Below, piece after piece: positions 5,909 to 15,400 of a DNA stretch of 30,254 nt. The position numbers and the translations under genes were made by a program. Source of the DNA: UMGS1470 sp051889215 (GTDB lineage Bacteria; Bacillota; Clostridia; Christensenellales; UBA1242); assembly GCA_051889215.1 (NCBI GenBank), contig JBJFDC010000045.1:1-30254 (forward strand), given 5' to 3'. A model generated the notes under the pieces. It was not told the origin of the DNA. It did no database searches and was given only the letters and a program-made list of their open reading frames with translations. How positions within the stretch are numbered: position 1 is the first letter of the stretch; each line of letters begins with the position of its first letter.

Positions 5909-8770
5909 TTGGACGAAAAAGAAAATCAACACAAATCCAATAATGTTTTGCCGGGGCAAGTTCGCTATGATGAACTTCTTTCTTCCATGCCAAGAGAAGA
6001 GGAACATAGCCAAAGTGTTTCATCTCAAAAAATTGATGGACAAATTGATTTTTCTCAACTTCTTTTGGACCTTGATGCAAGGTTGAAACAAAGTGAAGAC
6101 GCATTAAACCATGAATCAACAAAGCCAAAAGAAAGGCCGCCCAAAGAGTCTCGTGAGCAAAAAGCGGAGCGTGAACAAAAAGAAAAAGATATGGTCAATG
6201 ATTTTGAACAACAAAAAAGAGACATGCAAAAGCAAATAAATCAAAAAGTCGAGTCCAGAACAAAAATCAAAAAAGAGGAGGAAAAAGACATGAGCGACGA
6301 ATTTAAAAATGAAGAAATCGTTGAAGAATCTCAAGAAAAAGACACAAGCAGTGTCATGTCTTTGCCACCTCGTAGTTCCGACGGAATGTTTGAAAAGAGC
6401 ATCGATGAAGTTTTGCATGACTCAATGATTCCATACACCGAACATGTTGTTTTGGATAGAGCACTTCCTCGCGTTGAGGACGGACTAAAACCTGTTCAAA
6501 GAAGGATTTTATACTCCATGCTTGAACTCGGTGTCACGCCAGACAAGCCATTCAGAAAATCAGCTCGTATTGTTGGAGATTGCATGGGTAAATATCACCC
6601 ACACGGAGACAGCTCTGTTTATGATGCGATGGTCAGAATGTCACAAGATTTTTCCATGAGTGCACCGCTCATTTGGGGGCACGGAAACTTTGGTTCGGTG
6701 GACGGAGATGGCGCTGCGGCGATGAGATATACCGAAGCAAAACTCCAACCTCTTGCAATGGAACTTTTGCGCGATATTGAGAAAAACACAATTCGCTGGG
6801 GACTTAACTTTGACGACACGTTGAAAGAGCCGGATATTTTGCCAGGGCGTTTTCCAAATCTTTTGGTAAATGGAGCATATGGCATTGCAGTTGGGCTTGC
6901 AACCAACATTCCGCCACACAATTTGGGTGAGGTTATTGATGGGACTGTGGCATACATTGACAACAACAAAATTTCACTTGACGAAATGATGAAATATATT
7001 CCAGCGCCAGATTTTCCAACAGGTGCTCAAATCACTGCTGGTGATGACATTGTCAATGCATATAGAACAGGCAAAGGCAAACTCATAATTCGAGCAAAAT
7101 GCCACCTTGAATCAAAAGGTGACAAGCGCGAACTTGTGTTCACCGAAATTCCTTATCAGCAAAACAAAGCGGCAATATTGCAAAAGATTGCCGAACTCAA
7201 AACTGATGGGAAAAATCCTCTTGCCGACATTTCGGAAATTCGAGACGAAAGCGACAGGGAAGGAATGCGTGCTGTTATTCGCCTCAAAAAAGAAGCAAAT
7301 CCAAAAGAGGTTTTGGAATATCTCTATAAATCAACAAACTTGCAGACCTCATTCAGCATAAATATGTTTGCAATCGCTGGTGGAAAACCAAAACTCATGG
7401 GACTTCTTGACATCATTTCATATTATGTTGAATATCAACGTGAAGTCATCTATAAGAGAACAAAGTTTGATTATGATGCAACAAAAGACAGGGCACACAT
7501 CGTTGAGGGACTTTTGATTGCGATAAAAAACATTGATGAAGTGATAAAGATAATCAAAAAATCGTCAACCACTGCAGATGCCAAGTCCAAACTTAAAGAT
7601 AGGTTCTTGCTTTCCGAGCGCCAAGCGCAAGCAATTCTAGATATGAGACTTGCACGTCTTGTTAACCTTGAAGTCGAAAAACTCGAACTCGAACTCAAAG
7701 AACTCAAAGAACTCATCAAACGCCTTTCTGAAATCCTCAATTCAAAGAAATTGCAGTTTGAAATAATCAAAAAAGAACTCCTCGAAATCAAAAACAAGTA
7801 TGCAGTTCCAAGAAGAAGTGAAATAATCAAATCTCTTGAAATCAAGCAACTAAAAGTTGAAGACGAAAGCGCATATCAAAAAGATGTTTTTATTGGCGTG
7901 ACGGCGGCAAATAATGTCAAGAATATTGCGGCAAAGAATTATTCTATGGCGCAAAAAGAAATCACGGACTCGTCTTGTGCAAACGACATTCACACTGTCC
8001 TTGTCGCAACAAAGTCCAAGAAAAGGGTTTTGATGTTTACTGAAAATGGAAACTGCATAAAAACCGATGTGAACAAAATTCCTGAAGCCAAGTGGCGCGA
8101 CAAAGGCACTCCAATCAAAAATATTGAATCAAATGCTGATAATAATGACAAAATCATATCAATAATTGAAATTCCTGAAAACACTGACAATTTGCAAATT
8201 TTGTTTATGACCAAAATGGGAATGGTCAAACTTTCAAACTTTGAGGACATTGTTATAAACAAGGGCTGTTATCAAGCTGTAAAACTCAAAGAAGGAGATC
8301 GTGTTTTGTCGGTTGAAACAAAAACAAAAGATGGCTCAATAATCATGCTTTCCAAAACTGGCATGGTTCTCAACATGTCAAAAACAGACATTCCAACACA
8401 AGGAAGAATTTCGACTGGAGTTATCGGAATGAGCTTGGAACAAAAAGATGAGGTTGTCCACGCCGCACAAATTAATTCTGATAATGTTCTTGTCATCATG
8501 ACAAACAAAGGGTTTGTCAAAAAAGTTTTGTGCAGTGAATTTGATATCTTGCCAAGAAACCGAAAAGGACTTCGTGCGATTGCTCTTGGCGAGAATGGAA
8601 AAGAGGTTTTGTTCGGTCAAATCTATGACACAAACAAAATTATTGCAGTTCGCACCCAAAGTGGACTTATGTCTGTCGCCACTCGTTCGATTGAGGTTGA
8701 AGGCAGATACACCAAAGGCACTCAAAAAGTTAAACAAAAGATTGAAGAAGTATATAACTACAATAGATAA
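5909..8770 (+). CDS. parC: Topoisomerase IV subunit A (ParC) with long charged N-terminal extension
   Basis: The DNA breakage-reunion subunit partnering ParE. Core motifs follow the family: ALPRVEDGLKPVQRRILY near 186-202, KYHPHGDSSVYDA, GHGNFGSVDGDGAAAMRYTE with catalytic Tyr274, FDDTLKEPDILPGRFPNLL and PDFPTGAQI. A coiled-coil arm and a C-terminal beta-pinwheel follow. The canonical gyrase box is reduced to PRNRKGLRAI near residue 880, which favours ParC over GyrA. The predicted start is TTG directly after the parE stop, with AAGGAAG 11 bases upstream. It gives 953 residues, about 150 more than usual. The extra part is Glu/Lys/Gln-rich and looks coiled-coil or disordered. A second in-frame start at 6290 would give a normal-sized 826-residue protein. 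Confidence 0.9.
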   Translation: MDEKENQHKSNNVLPGQVRYDELLSSMPREEEHSQSVSSQKIDGQIDFSQLLLDLDARLKQSEDALNHESTKPKERPPKESREQKAEREQKEKDMVNDFEQQKRDMQKQINQKVESRTKIKKEEEKDMSDEFKNEEIVEESQEKDTSSVMSLPPRSSDGMFEKSIDEVLHDSMIPYTEHVVLDRALPRVEDGLKPVQRRILYSMLELGVTPDKPFRKSARIVGDCMGKYHPHGDSSVYDAMVRMSQDFSMSAPLIWGHGNFGSVDGDGAAAMRYTEAKLQPLAMELLRDIEKNTIRWGLNFDDTLKEPDILPGRFPNLLVNGAYGIAVGLATNIPPHNLGEVIDGTVAYIDNNKISLDEMMKYIPAPDFPTGAQITAGDDIVNAYRTGKGKLIIRAKCHLESKGDKRELVFTEIPYQQNKAAILQKIAELKTDGKNPLADISEIRDESDREGMRAVIRLKKEANPKEVLEYLYKSTNLQTSFSINMFAIAGGKPKLMGLLDIISYYVEYQREVIYKRTKFDYDATKDRAHIVEGLLIAIKNIDEVIKIIKKSSTTADAKSKLKDRFLLSERQAQAILDMRLARLVNLEVEKLELELKELKELIKRLSEILNSKKLQFEIIKKELLEIKNKYAVPRRSEIIKSLEIKQLKVEDESAYQKDVFIGVTAANNVKNIAAKNYSMAQKEITDSSCANDIHTVLVATKSKKRVLMFTENGNCIKTDVNKIPEAKWRDKGTPIKNIESNADNNDKIISIIEIPENTDNLQILFMTKMGMVKLSNFEDIVINKGCYQAVKLKEGDRVLSVETKTKDGSIIMLSKTGMVLNMSKTDIPTQGRISTGVIGMSLEQKDEVVHAAQINSDNVLVIMTNKGFVKKVLCSEFDILPRNRKGLRAIALGENGKEVLFGQIYDTNKIIAVRTQSGLMSVATRSIEVEGRYTKGTQKVKQKIEEVYNYNR
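6275..6292 (+). promoter_or_regulatory. Internal Shine-Dalgarno and ATG inside parC
   Basis: GAGGAGG (6275-6281) lies 8 bases before an in-frame ATG (6290-6292, Met128 of the long ParC), the strongest ribosome binding site near this gene. Starting here gives MSDEFKNEEIVEE and an 826-residue protein of ordinary ParC/GyrA length. The Glu codons GAG-GAG-GAA make the site by themselves, so chance is possible. It may be a second or even the main start. Confidence 0.45.
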
Positions 8771-8818
8771 ACATAATTATGAAAATTTTTTAATTTAATT
8801 TCTAAATTTATTTTCATG

Positions 8819-8827
8819 TGATATAAT
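8819..8827 (+). promoter_or_regulatory. Extended -10 promoter of the restriction-modification cassette
   Basis: TG-A-TATAAT (8819-8827) is a perfect extended -10 element with no good -35. Transcription would begin about 8834-8836, exactly at the ATG at 8835. The preceding ATG (8826-8828) overlaps the -10 box and so cannot be on this transcript. Neither ATG has a Shine-Dalgarno sequence, so a leaderless mRNA is likely. Confidence 0.55.
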
Positions 8828-8834
8828 GGCATTA

Positions 8835-9839
8835 ATGAACGAAAAAAAAATTAAGGGACAATATTATACAGTGGAGCATACTTGGCTTAAACCCCAAGTT
8901 CAATCTTTCATTGAGAATGCACGACGAGAAATTATTTATGATCCTTTCGCTGGGAATGGTGATATTTTCAAACCATTTCAAAATTACAAAAAAAAAGGAT
9001 TAGATATTGATTCGAGTTTGGGATGGGAGATAAACGATAGTTTGGTCCAAATACCCAAGGTTTCTAATTCAATTATAATTACAAATCCACCTTATTTTTC
9101 AAACTACTCTGCGTCAAGAAAAAAAGTTTTTAATGAAGTTGAGAAATACTTTAGCAATTCAATTTACGACGATTTATATTTGATTGCTTTGGAAAAAATG
9201 TTGAAAGCAAATGATAAAGTTGTGGCAATTGTTCCTGAAACATTTATCAATTCTAATTTTCAATACAAAAATTTACTCCACTCTATTACTATATTAGAAG
9301 AATCGCTTTTTCTTGATACAGATGCTCCTGTTTGCGTTCTTTGTTTTGATGGAGAACAAAAAGATTTTAATGAGGTGGAAGTTTACAAAAACGAAACATA
9401 TTTGAACACCTTGGAGTATTTTTTAAACATCAAAATTAAACCAATGAAAAAAATCTCAATAAAATTTAACTGTCAAAATGGTTGGTTGGCTCTTAGAGCC
9501 GTGGACACAACAAGTCCAGAAGATATGATTCGTTTTGATGATAAGAATAAAATAAATTATAATTGGGGTGATAACATCAAGACATCTTCTAGATTGCTAA
9601 CACTTATTGACATAGATATATCTGACAACCTACAACAAGCATTAATAAACGAGGCAAATAAAATTTTGTTTGCCTATAGAAAAGAGACTGATGATGTTTT
9701 GCTGTCTCCGTTTAAGGGTAATATGAAAAATGGAAGAAGGCGAAGAAGGTTGGATTATACAACTGCACGTGCAATATTGGAACTTGCGTATTTGAAAATC
9801 ACTGGAGAAAAAATATATGAACAACTTAGAATTATTTAA
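8835..9839 (+). CDS. N6-adenine DNA methyltransferase of a type II R-M system
   Basis: A 334-residue S-adenosylmethionine-dependent adenine methylase. It has SAM-binding motif I, DPFAGNGD (36-43), an acidic motif II in GWEIND and catalytic motif IV, NPPY (84-87). The order I then IV is that of gamma-type or related N6-adenine enzymes, and GQYYT at the N terminus fits. The target recognition part is presumably residues 190-334; specificity cannot be read from sequence. I choose the ATG at 8835 rather than 8826 because the latter lies in the -10 box. The last 23 bases overlap the downstream nuclease gene. Frequent TTA, ATA and AAT codons set it apart from neighbours, suggesting transfer. It protects host DNA from the partner nuclease. 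Confidence 0.85.
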   Translation: MNEKKIKGQYYTVEHTWLKPQVQSFIENARREIIYDPFAGNGDIFKPFQNYKKKGLDIDSSLGWEINDSLVQIPKVSNSIIITNPPYFSNYSASRKKVFNEVEKYFSNSIYDDLYLIALEKMLKANDKVVAIVPETFINSNFQYKNLLHSITILEESLFLDTDAPVCVLCFDGEQKDFNEVEVYKNETYLNTLEYFLNIKIKPMKKISIKFNCQNGWLALRAVDTTSPEDMIRFDDKNKINYNWGDNIKTSSRLLTLIDIDISDNLQQALINEANKILFAYRKETDDVLLSPFKGNMKNGRRRRRLDYTTARAILELAYLKITGEKIYEQLRII

Positions 9840-10791
9840 TATGATGCCATACAATAAAGAACCAATTTTTGATGAATATTATAGCCATCTTTTAGACGCA
9901 ATGGTCATCACACTATCAAAAGAAGAAAAAAATGAACTAATGCAAAGAAATGAAAGACTTATTGTTCTTATAGATACATATAATTATTTAGTTGTTGAAA
10001 AAAATAGAGTTGCTTCAGATGATGTAGTTGATAAATTGTTGCAAGATATTATCGAATGTTTAAATTATAAAAATATGAACTATTCTCCTTTTGTTCAATA
10101 TTTTATGGTCCATAACACTTCATATGGCATTTATTCAAAGTTGTCACCAAATGAAAAAAAATCATTTTTATATTTTATATTAGAACAATATATCAACGAA
10201 AGACATATGATTTACAAGTCACATGGATATTCAAATATAGTTTTGCAGGTCTTAAGTGATAATTACTCCCATAAGAGAAAAGGTAATCTTGGAGTAAAAA
10301 AGGTTGCCAAGCAATTAAGTGATAGAAACATACCTTATTACAAAGATGTTTTAAGAAGTGAGTTATCAAATTGTTCATATTACCTTTTGCCAGATAAGGG
10401 AGATAAAAGAGAATTTGAAGAACATTTATCGCGCTATAAAATAGACTATAATTTTAGGGTGGTTGAGCAAGACAAAATGCCAGATATTTTTGCTAAAATT
10501 AATAATGAGTTTTATATAATTGAGCATAAAAATATGAAAGAAAATGGGGGCGGGCAAGATAAACAAGTAGTTGAAATTCTATCGTTTATTAATAATGAGG
10601 AGTCAAACAACAAAACTCATTACATAACATATTTAGACGGATTATACTCAAATAAACTTGTTGAAACTGCCACATCAAAAAACAAAAGGCAATATGAATA
10701 TGCAAAAGAGATATTTGCAAAACATCCAAATAATTATTTCGTTAATACCAAAACTTTTGAAATATTGTTAGATTCAATAATCTCACATTAA
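9817..10791 (+). CDS. Probable type II restriction endonuclease, PD-(D/E)XK fold
   Basis: A 324-residue protein starting inside the methylase gene, with GGAG 9 bases before its ATG. Residues 222-250 hold a PD-(D/E)XK nuclease core: MPDIFAKINNEFYIIEHKNM, with Pro222-Asp223 and Glu236-x-Lys238, followed by the Gly-rich turn GGGQDKQ. The N-terminal two thirds is helical and unrecognised, likely for DNA recognition and dimer contacts. Position right after an adenine methylase makes restriction endonuclease the natural reading; cleavage specificity is unknown. Codon use is AT-shifted like the methylase. The overlapping start may delay or lower nuclease synthesis relative to methylase, as expected when a cassette enters a new host. 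No C protein gene is present. Confidence 0.75.
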   Translation: MNNLELFNMMPYNKEPIFDEYYSHLLDAMVITLSKEEKNELMQRNERLIVLIDTYNYLVVEKNRVASDDVVDKLLQDIIECLNYKNMNYSPFVQYFMVHNTSYGIYSKLSPNEKKSFLYFILEQYINERHMIYKSHGYSNIVLQVLSDNYSHKRKGNLGVKKVAKQLSDRNIPYYKDVLRSELSNCSYYLLPDKGDKREFEEHLSRYKIDYNFRVVEQDKMPDIFAKINNEFYIIEHKNMKENGGGQDKQVVEILSFINNEESNNKTHYITYLDGLYSNKLVETATSKNKRQYEYAKEIFAKHPNNYFVNTKTFEILLDSIISH

Positions 10792-10810
10792 ATTTATGCA
10801 ATATTTAAAC

Positions 10811-10850
10811 AACAAAAGCTCATCAAAATTCTTGATGAGCTTTTGTTTTA
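10811..10850. terminator. Strong hairpin terminator after the R-M cassette
   Basis: A 16-bp perfect stem (10811-10826 with 10832-10847, core AAAAGCTCATCAA) with a 5-base loop, followed by T-rich sequence and preceded by A-rich sequence. It ends the R-M transcript and isolates pdaB. Between here and 10992 I see only AT-rich leader sequence and no gene. Confidence 0.85.
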
Positions 10851-10992
10851 TGATTAATGTTTTGTCATATTTGGAAATCTCAACAATATATTAAATTAGA
10901 GTTGAATATTTTTCGACATAACAAAACAAAAAGGTCTATTTTTAGCATTTGATTGTTGAAACAATTCAAATAACATTAAAAGTGAGGTTTTC

Positions 10993-11763
10993 ATGCCGTT
11001 TCTAGTGATTAAATCAAGGACAATAAAAATCACAATTTTCGTCATCATTGTTGCTTGCTTGCTCTCAATCAGCATTGACGGAGTCAACGCGGCTCAAGTC
11101 TATTTTGGCTATCCAGCCAAAAAAGTTCCAGTATATTGCGTTGAAACCGAAGAGAAAAAAGTTGCAATCTCGTTTGATGCGGCTTGGGGTGCTGACAAAA
11201 CTGAAAAGATTATGAGCATTCTCAAAGAATATAAAGTTGGTGCGACATTCTTTTTGGTTAGTTTTTGGGCTGAGGAACATGGCGACCTAGTCAAAAAGAT
11301 TGACGAAAACGGATTTGAAATTGGAAGTCACTCAAACTCTCACCCAGATTTTGCAAAACTCAGCGAAGAACAAATGAGGCAAGAGCTTGAGGGGTCAATA
11401 AAGACCATTGAGGGAATCACCAACAAAAAAGTTGAAGTGTTTAGATTTCCTTTTGGGTCATATAACAACACCGCAATGAAAGTTTGTGAGGATATGAACC
11501 TCATTCCAATTCAATGGGACGTTGACACGCTTGATTGGAAAGGAATAAAAGCGGACGAGATTTGCAAACGGGTTGTTGCGAATGTAAAAAATGGTTCAAT
11601 CATTCTTTGTCACAACAATTCTGACCACATCACCGAAGCCCTTCCAATCATGCTTGATAGACTGCTCAAAAAGGGATATGAGGTGACGAGTGTTGGCAAC
11701 TTGATTTATAAGTCTGACTACACAATTCGTCGTGACGGCACGCAAACAAAAAACGCAAAATAG
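10993..11763 (+). CDS. pdaB: PdaB-like membrane-anchored polysaccharide deacetylase
   Basis: A 256-residue NodB-domain (carbohydrate esterase 4) protein that should remove acetyl groups from peptidoglycan or another N-acetylated glycan outside the membrane. Residues 11-30 form an N-terminal membrane anchor or signal. Motifs: AISFDAAWGAD with Asp62, HSNSHPDF with His113 and His117, RFPFGSYN with Arg151, DVDTLDWKG, and ILCHNN with His207. The second Asp of the usual metal-binding FDD pair is replaced by Ala, as in the FDISWG of Bacillus PdaB, which is needed late in sporulation. Hence the name, with moderate confidence. GTGAGG precedes the ATG. The ssb-like gene follows after 19 bases. Confidence 0.8.
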   Translation: MPFLVIKSRTIKITIFVIIVACLLSISIDGVNAAQVYFGYPAKKVPVYCVETEEKKVAISFDAAWGADKTEKIMSILKEYKVGATFFLVSFWAEEHGDLVKKIDENGFEIGSHSNSHPDFAKLSEEQMRQELEGSIKTIEGITNKKVEVFRFPFGSYNNTAMKVCEDMNLIPIQWDVDTLDWKGIKADEICKRVVANVKNGSIILCHNNSDHITEALPIMLDRLLKKGYEVTSVGNLIYKSDYTIRRDGTQTKNAK

Positions 11764-11782
11764 AGAAACCAGGGAGGGAAAT

Positions 11783-12424
11783 ATGAATTATGAACAAATG
11801 AATAACAACAGGGTGTTTTTGACGGGGAAAGTGGCAACAGAACCAAAATTTAGTCATGAAACATTCGGCGAGGCGTTTTATGAAATTGATTTGGAGGTTG
11901 AAAGACTCAGTCAAAACATCGACATCATTCCAATCACCATTTCAGAAAAACTTATGACTGGAAATCTGATTAAAGTTGGCAGTGTCATTTCAATCAAAGG
12001 GCAATTTCGAAGTTATAACAAAAGTGATGAAACAAAAAGTCATCTCATGCTCACAGTTTTTGTTCGTGAAGTGACGACAGCCCAAAAAGACATGCCAACA
12101 AACATAATTGAAATCAACGGATTTATTTGCAAAAGTCCAATATATCGCACGACCCCATTCAAGCGCGAAATTTGCGATGTGTTGATTGCAGTAAATCGTG
12201 CCTATAACAAATCGGACTATCTTCCTTGCATTGCTTGGGGGCGAAATGCGAGGTTCATAAAAGATGCGCAAGTTGGCGACAAAGTGAGTCTCGTTGGGCG
12301 CATTCAGAGCAGGGTGTATCAAAAGAAACTTGAAGACGGAAGCGTTGAGGACAGAGTTGCATATGAAGTTTCGGTTGGAAGAATAACACTAGACAACGAA
12401 ACCGAAGAAAACGCCGCACTCTAA
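11783..12424 (+). CDS. Single-stranded DNA-binding protein-like, two OB folds
   Basis: A 213-residue protein with two SSB-type OB folds in tandem, residues about 9-98 (VFLTGKVATEPKF) and 107-203 (IEINGFICKSPIYRTTPFKR, then DYLPCIAWGRNARF and VGDKVSLVGRIQSRVY). The second half is clearly SSB-like; the first is more diverged. It lacks the acidic Asp-Phe-containing tail of housekeeping SSB, so it is probably a paralogue. The start at 11783 is set by AGGGAGGG just upstream; the frame is open further 5' but runs into pdaB. It is probably cotranscribed with pdaB and ends at the terminator at 12428. Double-OB SSB-like proteins of this size occur in clostridia; their precise role is not settled. Confidence 0.8.
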   Translation: MNYEQMNNNRVFLTGKVATEPKFSHETFGEAFYEIDLEVERLSQNIDIIPITISEKLMTGNLIKVGSVISIKGQFRSYNKSDETKSHLMLTVFVREVTTAQKDMPTNIIEINGFICKSPIYRTTPFKREICDVLIAVNRAYNKSDYLPCIAWGRNARFIKDAQVGDKVSLVGRIQSRVYQKKLEDGSVEDRVAYEVSVGRITLDNETEENAAL

Positions 12425-12427
12425 TAT

Positions 12428-12461
12428 AAAAAAGAAGAGACGCAATGGACTCTTCTTTTTT
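12428..12461. terminator. Bidirectional terminator between convergent genes
   Basis: AAAAAAGAAGAG pairs with CTCTTCTTTTTT around a 10-base loop. The A-rich left and T-rich right arms let it act for the ssb-like gene (plus) and the large surface protein gene (minus), whose stop is 15 bases away. Confidence 0.8.
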
Positions 12462-12475
12462 GTTAGGAATCAAGT

Positions 12476-15400
12476 TTATTTTTGTTTCTTTTTGGCTTTT
12501 TCGAGTTTTTTGGTTTCACGCTTGATATGACGTTGAACCCTTTCTTGTTCTTTTTGATATTTGAGATAAATTTTCTTTTCTTCAAGCACGAGAAGTTCAG
12601 GATTTTCGAGTTGTTTGATTTTTTCTTTGATGGAATTCAAAGTTGCATCAAGTTTTGATTTTTCATTCATATAAGATTTGAACTCTTTTTCCATCTTGCT
12701 GGTTTTTGAATTGCCTTTTGTGCGGAATTCTTGCAAATCTTTTTGATAATTCTCTTCAAGTCTTGAAAGTTCGTTTTCAACAATTTTTTGAAGTTCAACT
12801 TGTTCTGCGATTTGTTTGTCAATATTTTTCTTTGCTTCAATTTTTGCTTTTTCGCGGTCAAGAGAAGACTTGCGATTATAGGTTGCTTGCGTTGTTTTTT
12901 CAAATTTCTTGATTTTTATGTGTCGGAGTGTGAAAGCGAGAATTGCAAAAATGATGGCGACACCAAAAATTATTGAAGGAACGAGAAGCCAAATTTCTTT
13001 GTTTGAAAGTTTGTTTGAATCTTGCGTTTCTGTTGTTTGGTCAGTTGTTTCTTCTTGAGTTTGATTTGAAACAACGGCCACTTTTGTTTGATTTTTTGAA
13101 TTTTTTAGTTCAACTGCCTCATCGTATTCAGTCTGTTCAAGTTCTGTGACCACGAGGTTGTCAACAATCACTGTTCCAAGTGTTGACGATGTTGGACTTG
13201 AAAGTGTGAGTGTGAGGCCTTGGTCGGAGTCTTCTGTTGCTTTAAGAAGGAATGTGAAAGTTTCAAATTCGCCATTTGTGACAATGTTGCCAATGCTCGT
13301 ATCAAATCCACTGAGTTTTATTGATGCACCATATGTCAATTCTTCGTCATTCTCACTCTCAAGTGCAGTCACGCGCTGAGTGAGGACATTGATGGTGATT
13401 TTATAATATTTTCCACTTGCAAAATGGAAGTCATTTTTTGTGGTTATGCTTGAAGTTCCTTTTTCTGGGTTTGAGACAATGAGCATATTGTTGTCTTGGT
13501 TTTCGCCAGTGACGCCAAAAGCATTTTCGTTTGCGCTGATAACTCCTGCGAATGCTCCGTCACAGAGTGAAGAAGAAGAGGTGAGCAGTTCCCAAACACC
13601 AAAAATGTTTTGAGTGTCAGAAACAATTTTCCAGTTGCCTTTTTCAAAATCAACAATCTTTGTATTAACCGAGTCTTGAAGTGCCAAGAATTGTTCATTT
13701 GTCATTGTTTTCTTGACAAGTCTAACGTTGTCAACAAAACCAAATCCAATGGCGTTTTCTTCTTTGGTTCCAAAGTCGAATTTGATTGCAATGCTATTTG
13801 AGGCAGCGTTTGTTCTGATTGCGACCTTATAATTTTTCCATTCTCCATTTGTGTTGATTTGAGAGAATTTTGAAATTGCTTTGCTGTCAGAAAGAACTGA
13901 AAATGACAATGCTCCAGCGTTTAGTTCTGTCTTGCAGTCAAATGTGAGTTCATAGATTGAAGACGAGTCAAGTGAGATTGAGGAGAGTGATGCCGATTGA
14001 TAGGTCGAAGCCAAATTCTTGAACATGAGAATGTTGTTTGAATTTGCATTTTCTTCGTGAGAATCTGGGTCGAGAATATTAAAGTTTGGATTTTGAGGGT
14101 TTGCAATTCCAATTTCTGTTTCATTATAGAATTTTGTTTTTGTGTTTATAATTCCGAATGCAACATCGTCTTTTTCAACATTTGGGTCAACCTCGTTTGT
14201 CCAACTCTTGACACCATATGGGAAAGCAAAGACTGGATTGCCCATATCAAACTCAACTGGTGTTTCAACTGAATAGTTGTTGAAATGTCCATTTGAAACA
14301 AGAGGAGTTGAAGATGACAAATTGAGTTCAAGTGTTTTTTGGAAACTTCCGCCAGCAGCATCAAAGTCTTTTGATGTCATGCTGAAGAATTTGATGTCGT
14401 CAAGAGCGATTTCGCCAGTTGCCTTTGAATCTTTTGTTCCGATTGAAACTTGAAGAGAGAATTTGGTTTCTCTGAGTCCGTTTCCTTTAACAAAGAATGT
14501 GTAGGTATTAAAATCATTTTTTACGGCGTTTGCTGCTGATGAAATTGTGAGTTCAACCGTTTTTGGTTCATAAGAAGGATAATCGTCTTTGATTTCTTCG
14601 TCCTCAACAAGTTTGAGTGTTGCGTTTGACGATGAAATTGATTCAATGATTTTTGCATCAACTGAAAGAGCATAAACACCATAAGCTGGAACAACGATGT
14701 CTTTGAGTTCATAACAGGAGTATGATTTTTGTTCATTTTTGATTGTCAATGCAAAAGAATTGTCTTCTGAAAGATTTGAGTATTTTGTGTTTTCTCTCAC
14801 ATCGACGAATTTTGCAGAACTATCAGCAACAGGTGAGAAAACTGGAATTGCAGGGTTGTTGAAATTTGCATTGCTGATTTGTGAAGTTATGTCGACGTAA
14901 TCGTTTTGAAGGTTGATTTCACGATATGTTTTTGCGATATCAAGTTTTGATGCATTTTCTGTTATTTGTTGATTTAACAAGTTTTGATACAAACTTTCTG
15001 ATGTTTTAAAGAATTCGATGTCGTCAAAGAAAACAACAGATGATGAAGGTGTGTTTTTTGAGCCAAGATACATTTGAATTTTTATATCTTTTTTTGTTGC
15101 GCCAGTTTTGATGAAAAAGTAATTTTTTGTCCATTGTTGAAAATTGATTTCATAAAAGCAATTTGTTGCATCATATTCGTCAACCAATCCATCAATATAG
15201 ATTGAAGCAAAACTGGAGTCGGTGGTCTTTGTGTTGATTGCAACAACATAAAAAGAGTTTGCGTCAAGCGATGTGGTTGAACTCGATTCAAAACCTGCTT
15301 TTGCATAATTCTTTTGAGCATTAATCATCAAAATGTGTTTGTCTGATGCCGTTGTGCCACCGCGTCCTGGATTTTGACCAATTTCGAGACCAAAATTGTT

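Noticed and set aside
5444..6013. Long open frame on the minus strand across the parE/parC junction
   Set aside because: It is fully antisense to clear topoisomerase coding sequence, has no ribosome site and resembles no protein family; open antisense frames are common in this codon usage.
8779..8817. ATGAAAAT...ATTTTCAT inverted repeat as a parC terminator
   Set aside because: The stem is eight AT-rich pairs over a loop of about 23 bases with no T run, too weak to call.
8771..8825. Possible transposon ends or direct repeats flanking the R-M cassette
   Set aside because: I compared both flanks (8771-8825 and 10792-10990) by eye and found only AT-rich similarity, no clear repeats, integrase or transposase.
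8826..8834. Methylase start at the first ATG
   Set aside because: That ATG overlaps the -10 box and would not be on the transcript from this promoter.
10850..10992. Sporulation sigma-factor promoter before the PdaB-like gene
   Set aside because: I looked for sigma-E/G-type elements with correct spacing and found none convincing; TTGTCA-19-TATATT is only a weak sigma-A-like candidate.
12667..12903. Lys-rich minus-strand frame inside the large surface protein gene
   Set aside because: It is the alternate frame of the coiled-coil coding region; its composition is explained by the AAG/GAA-rich sequence.
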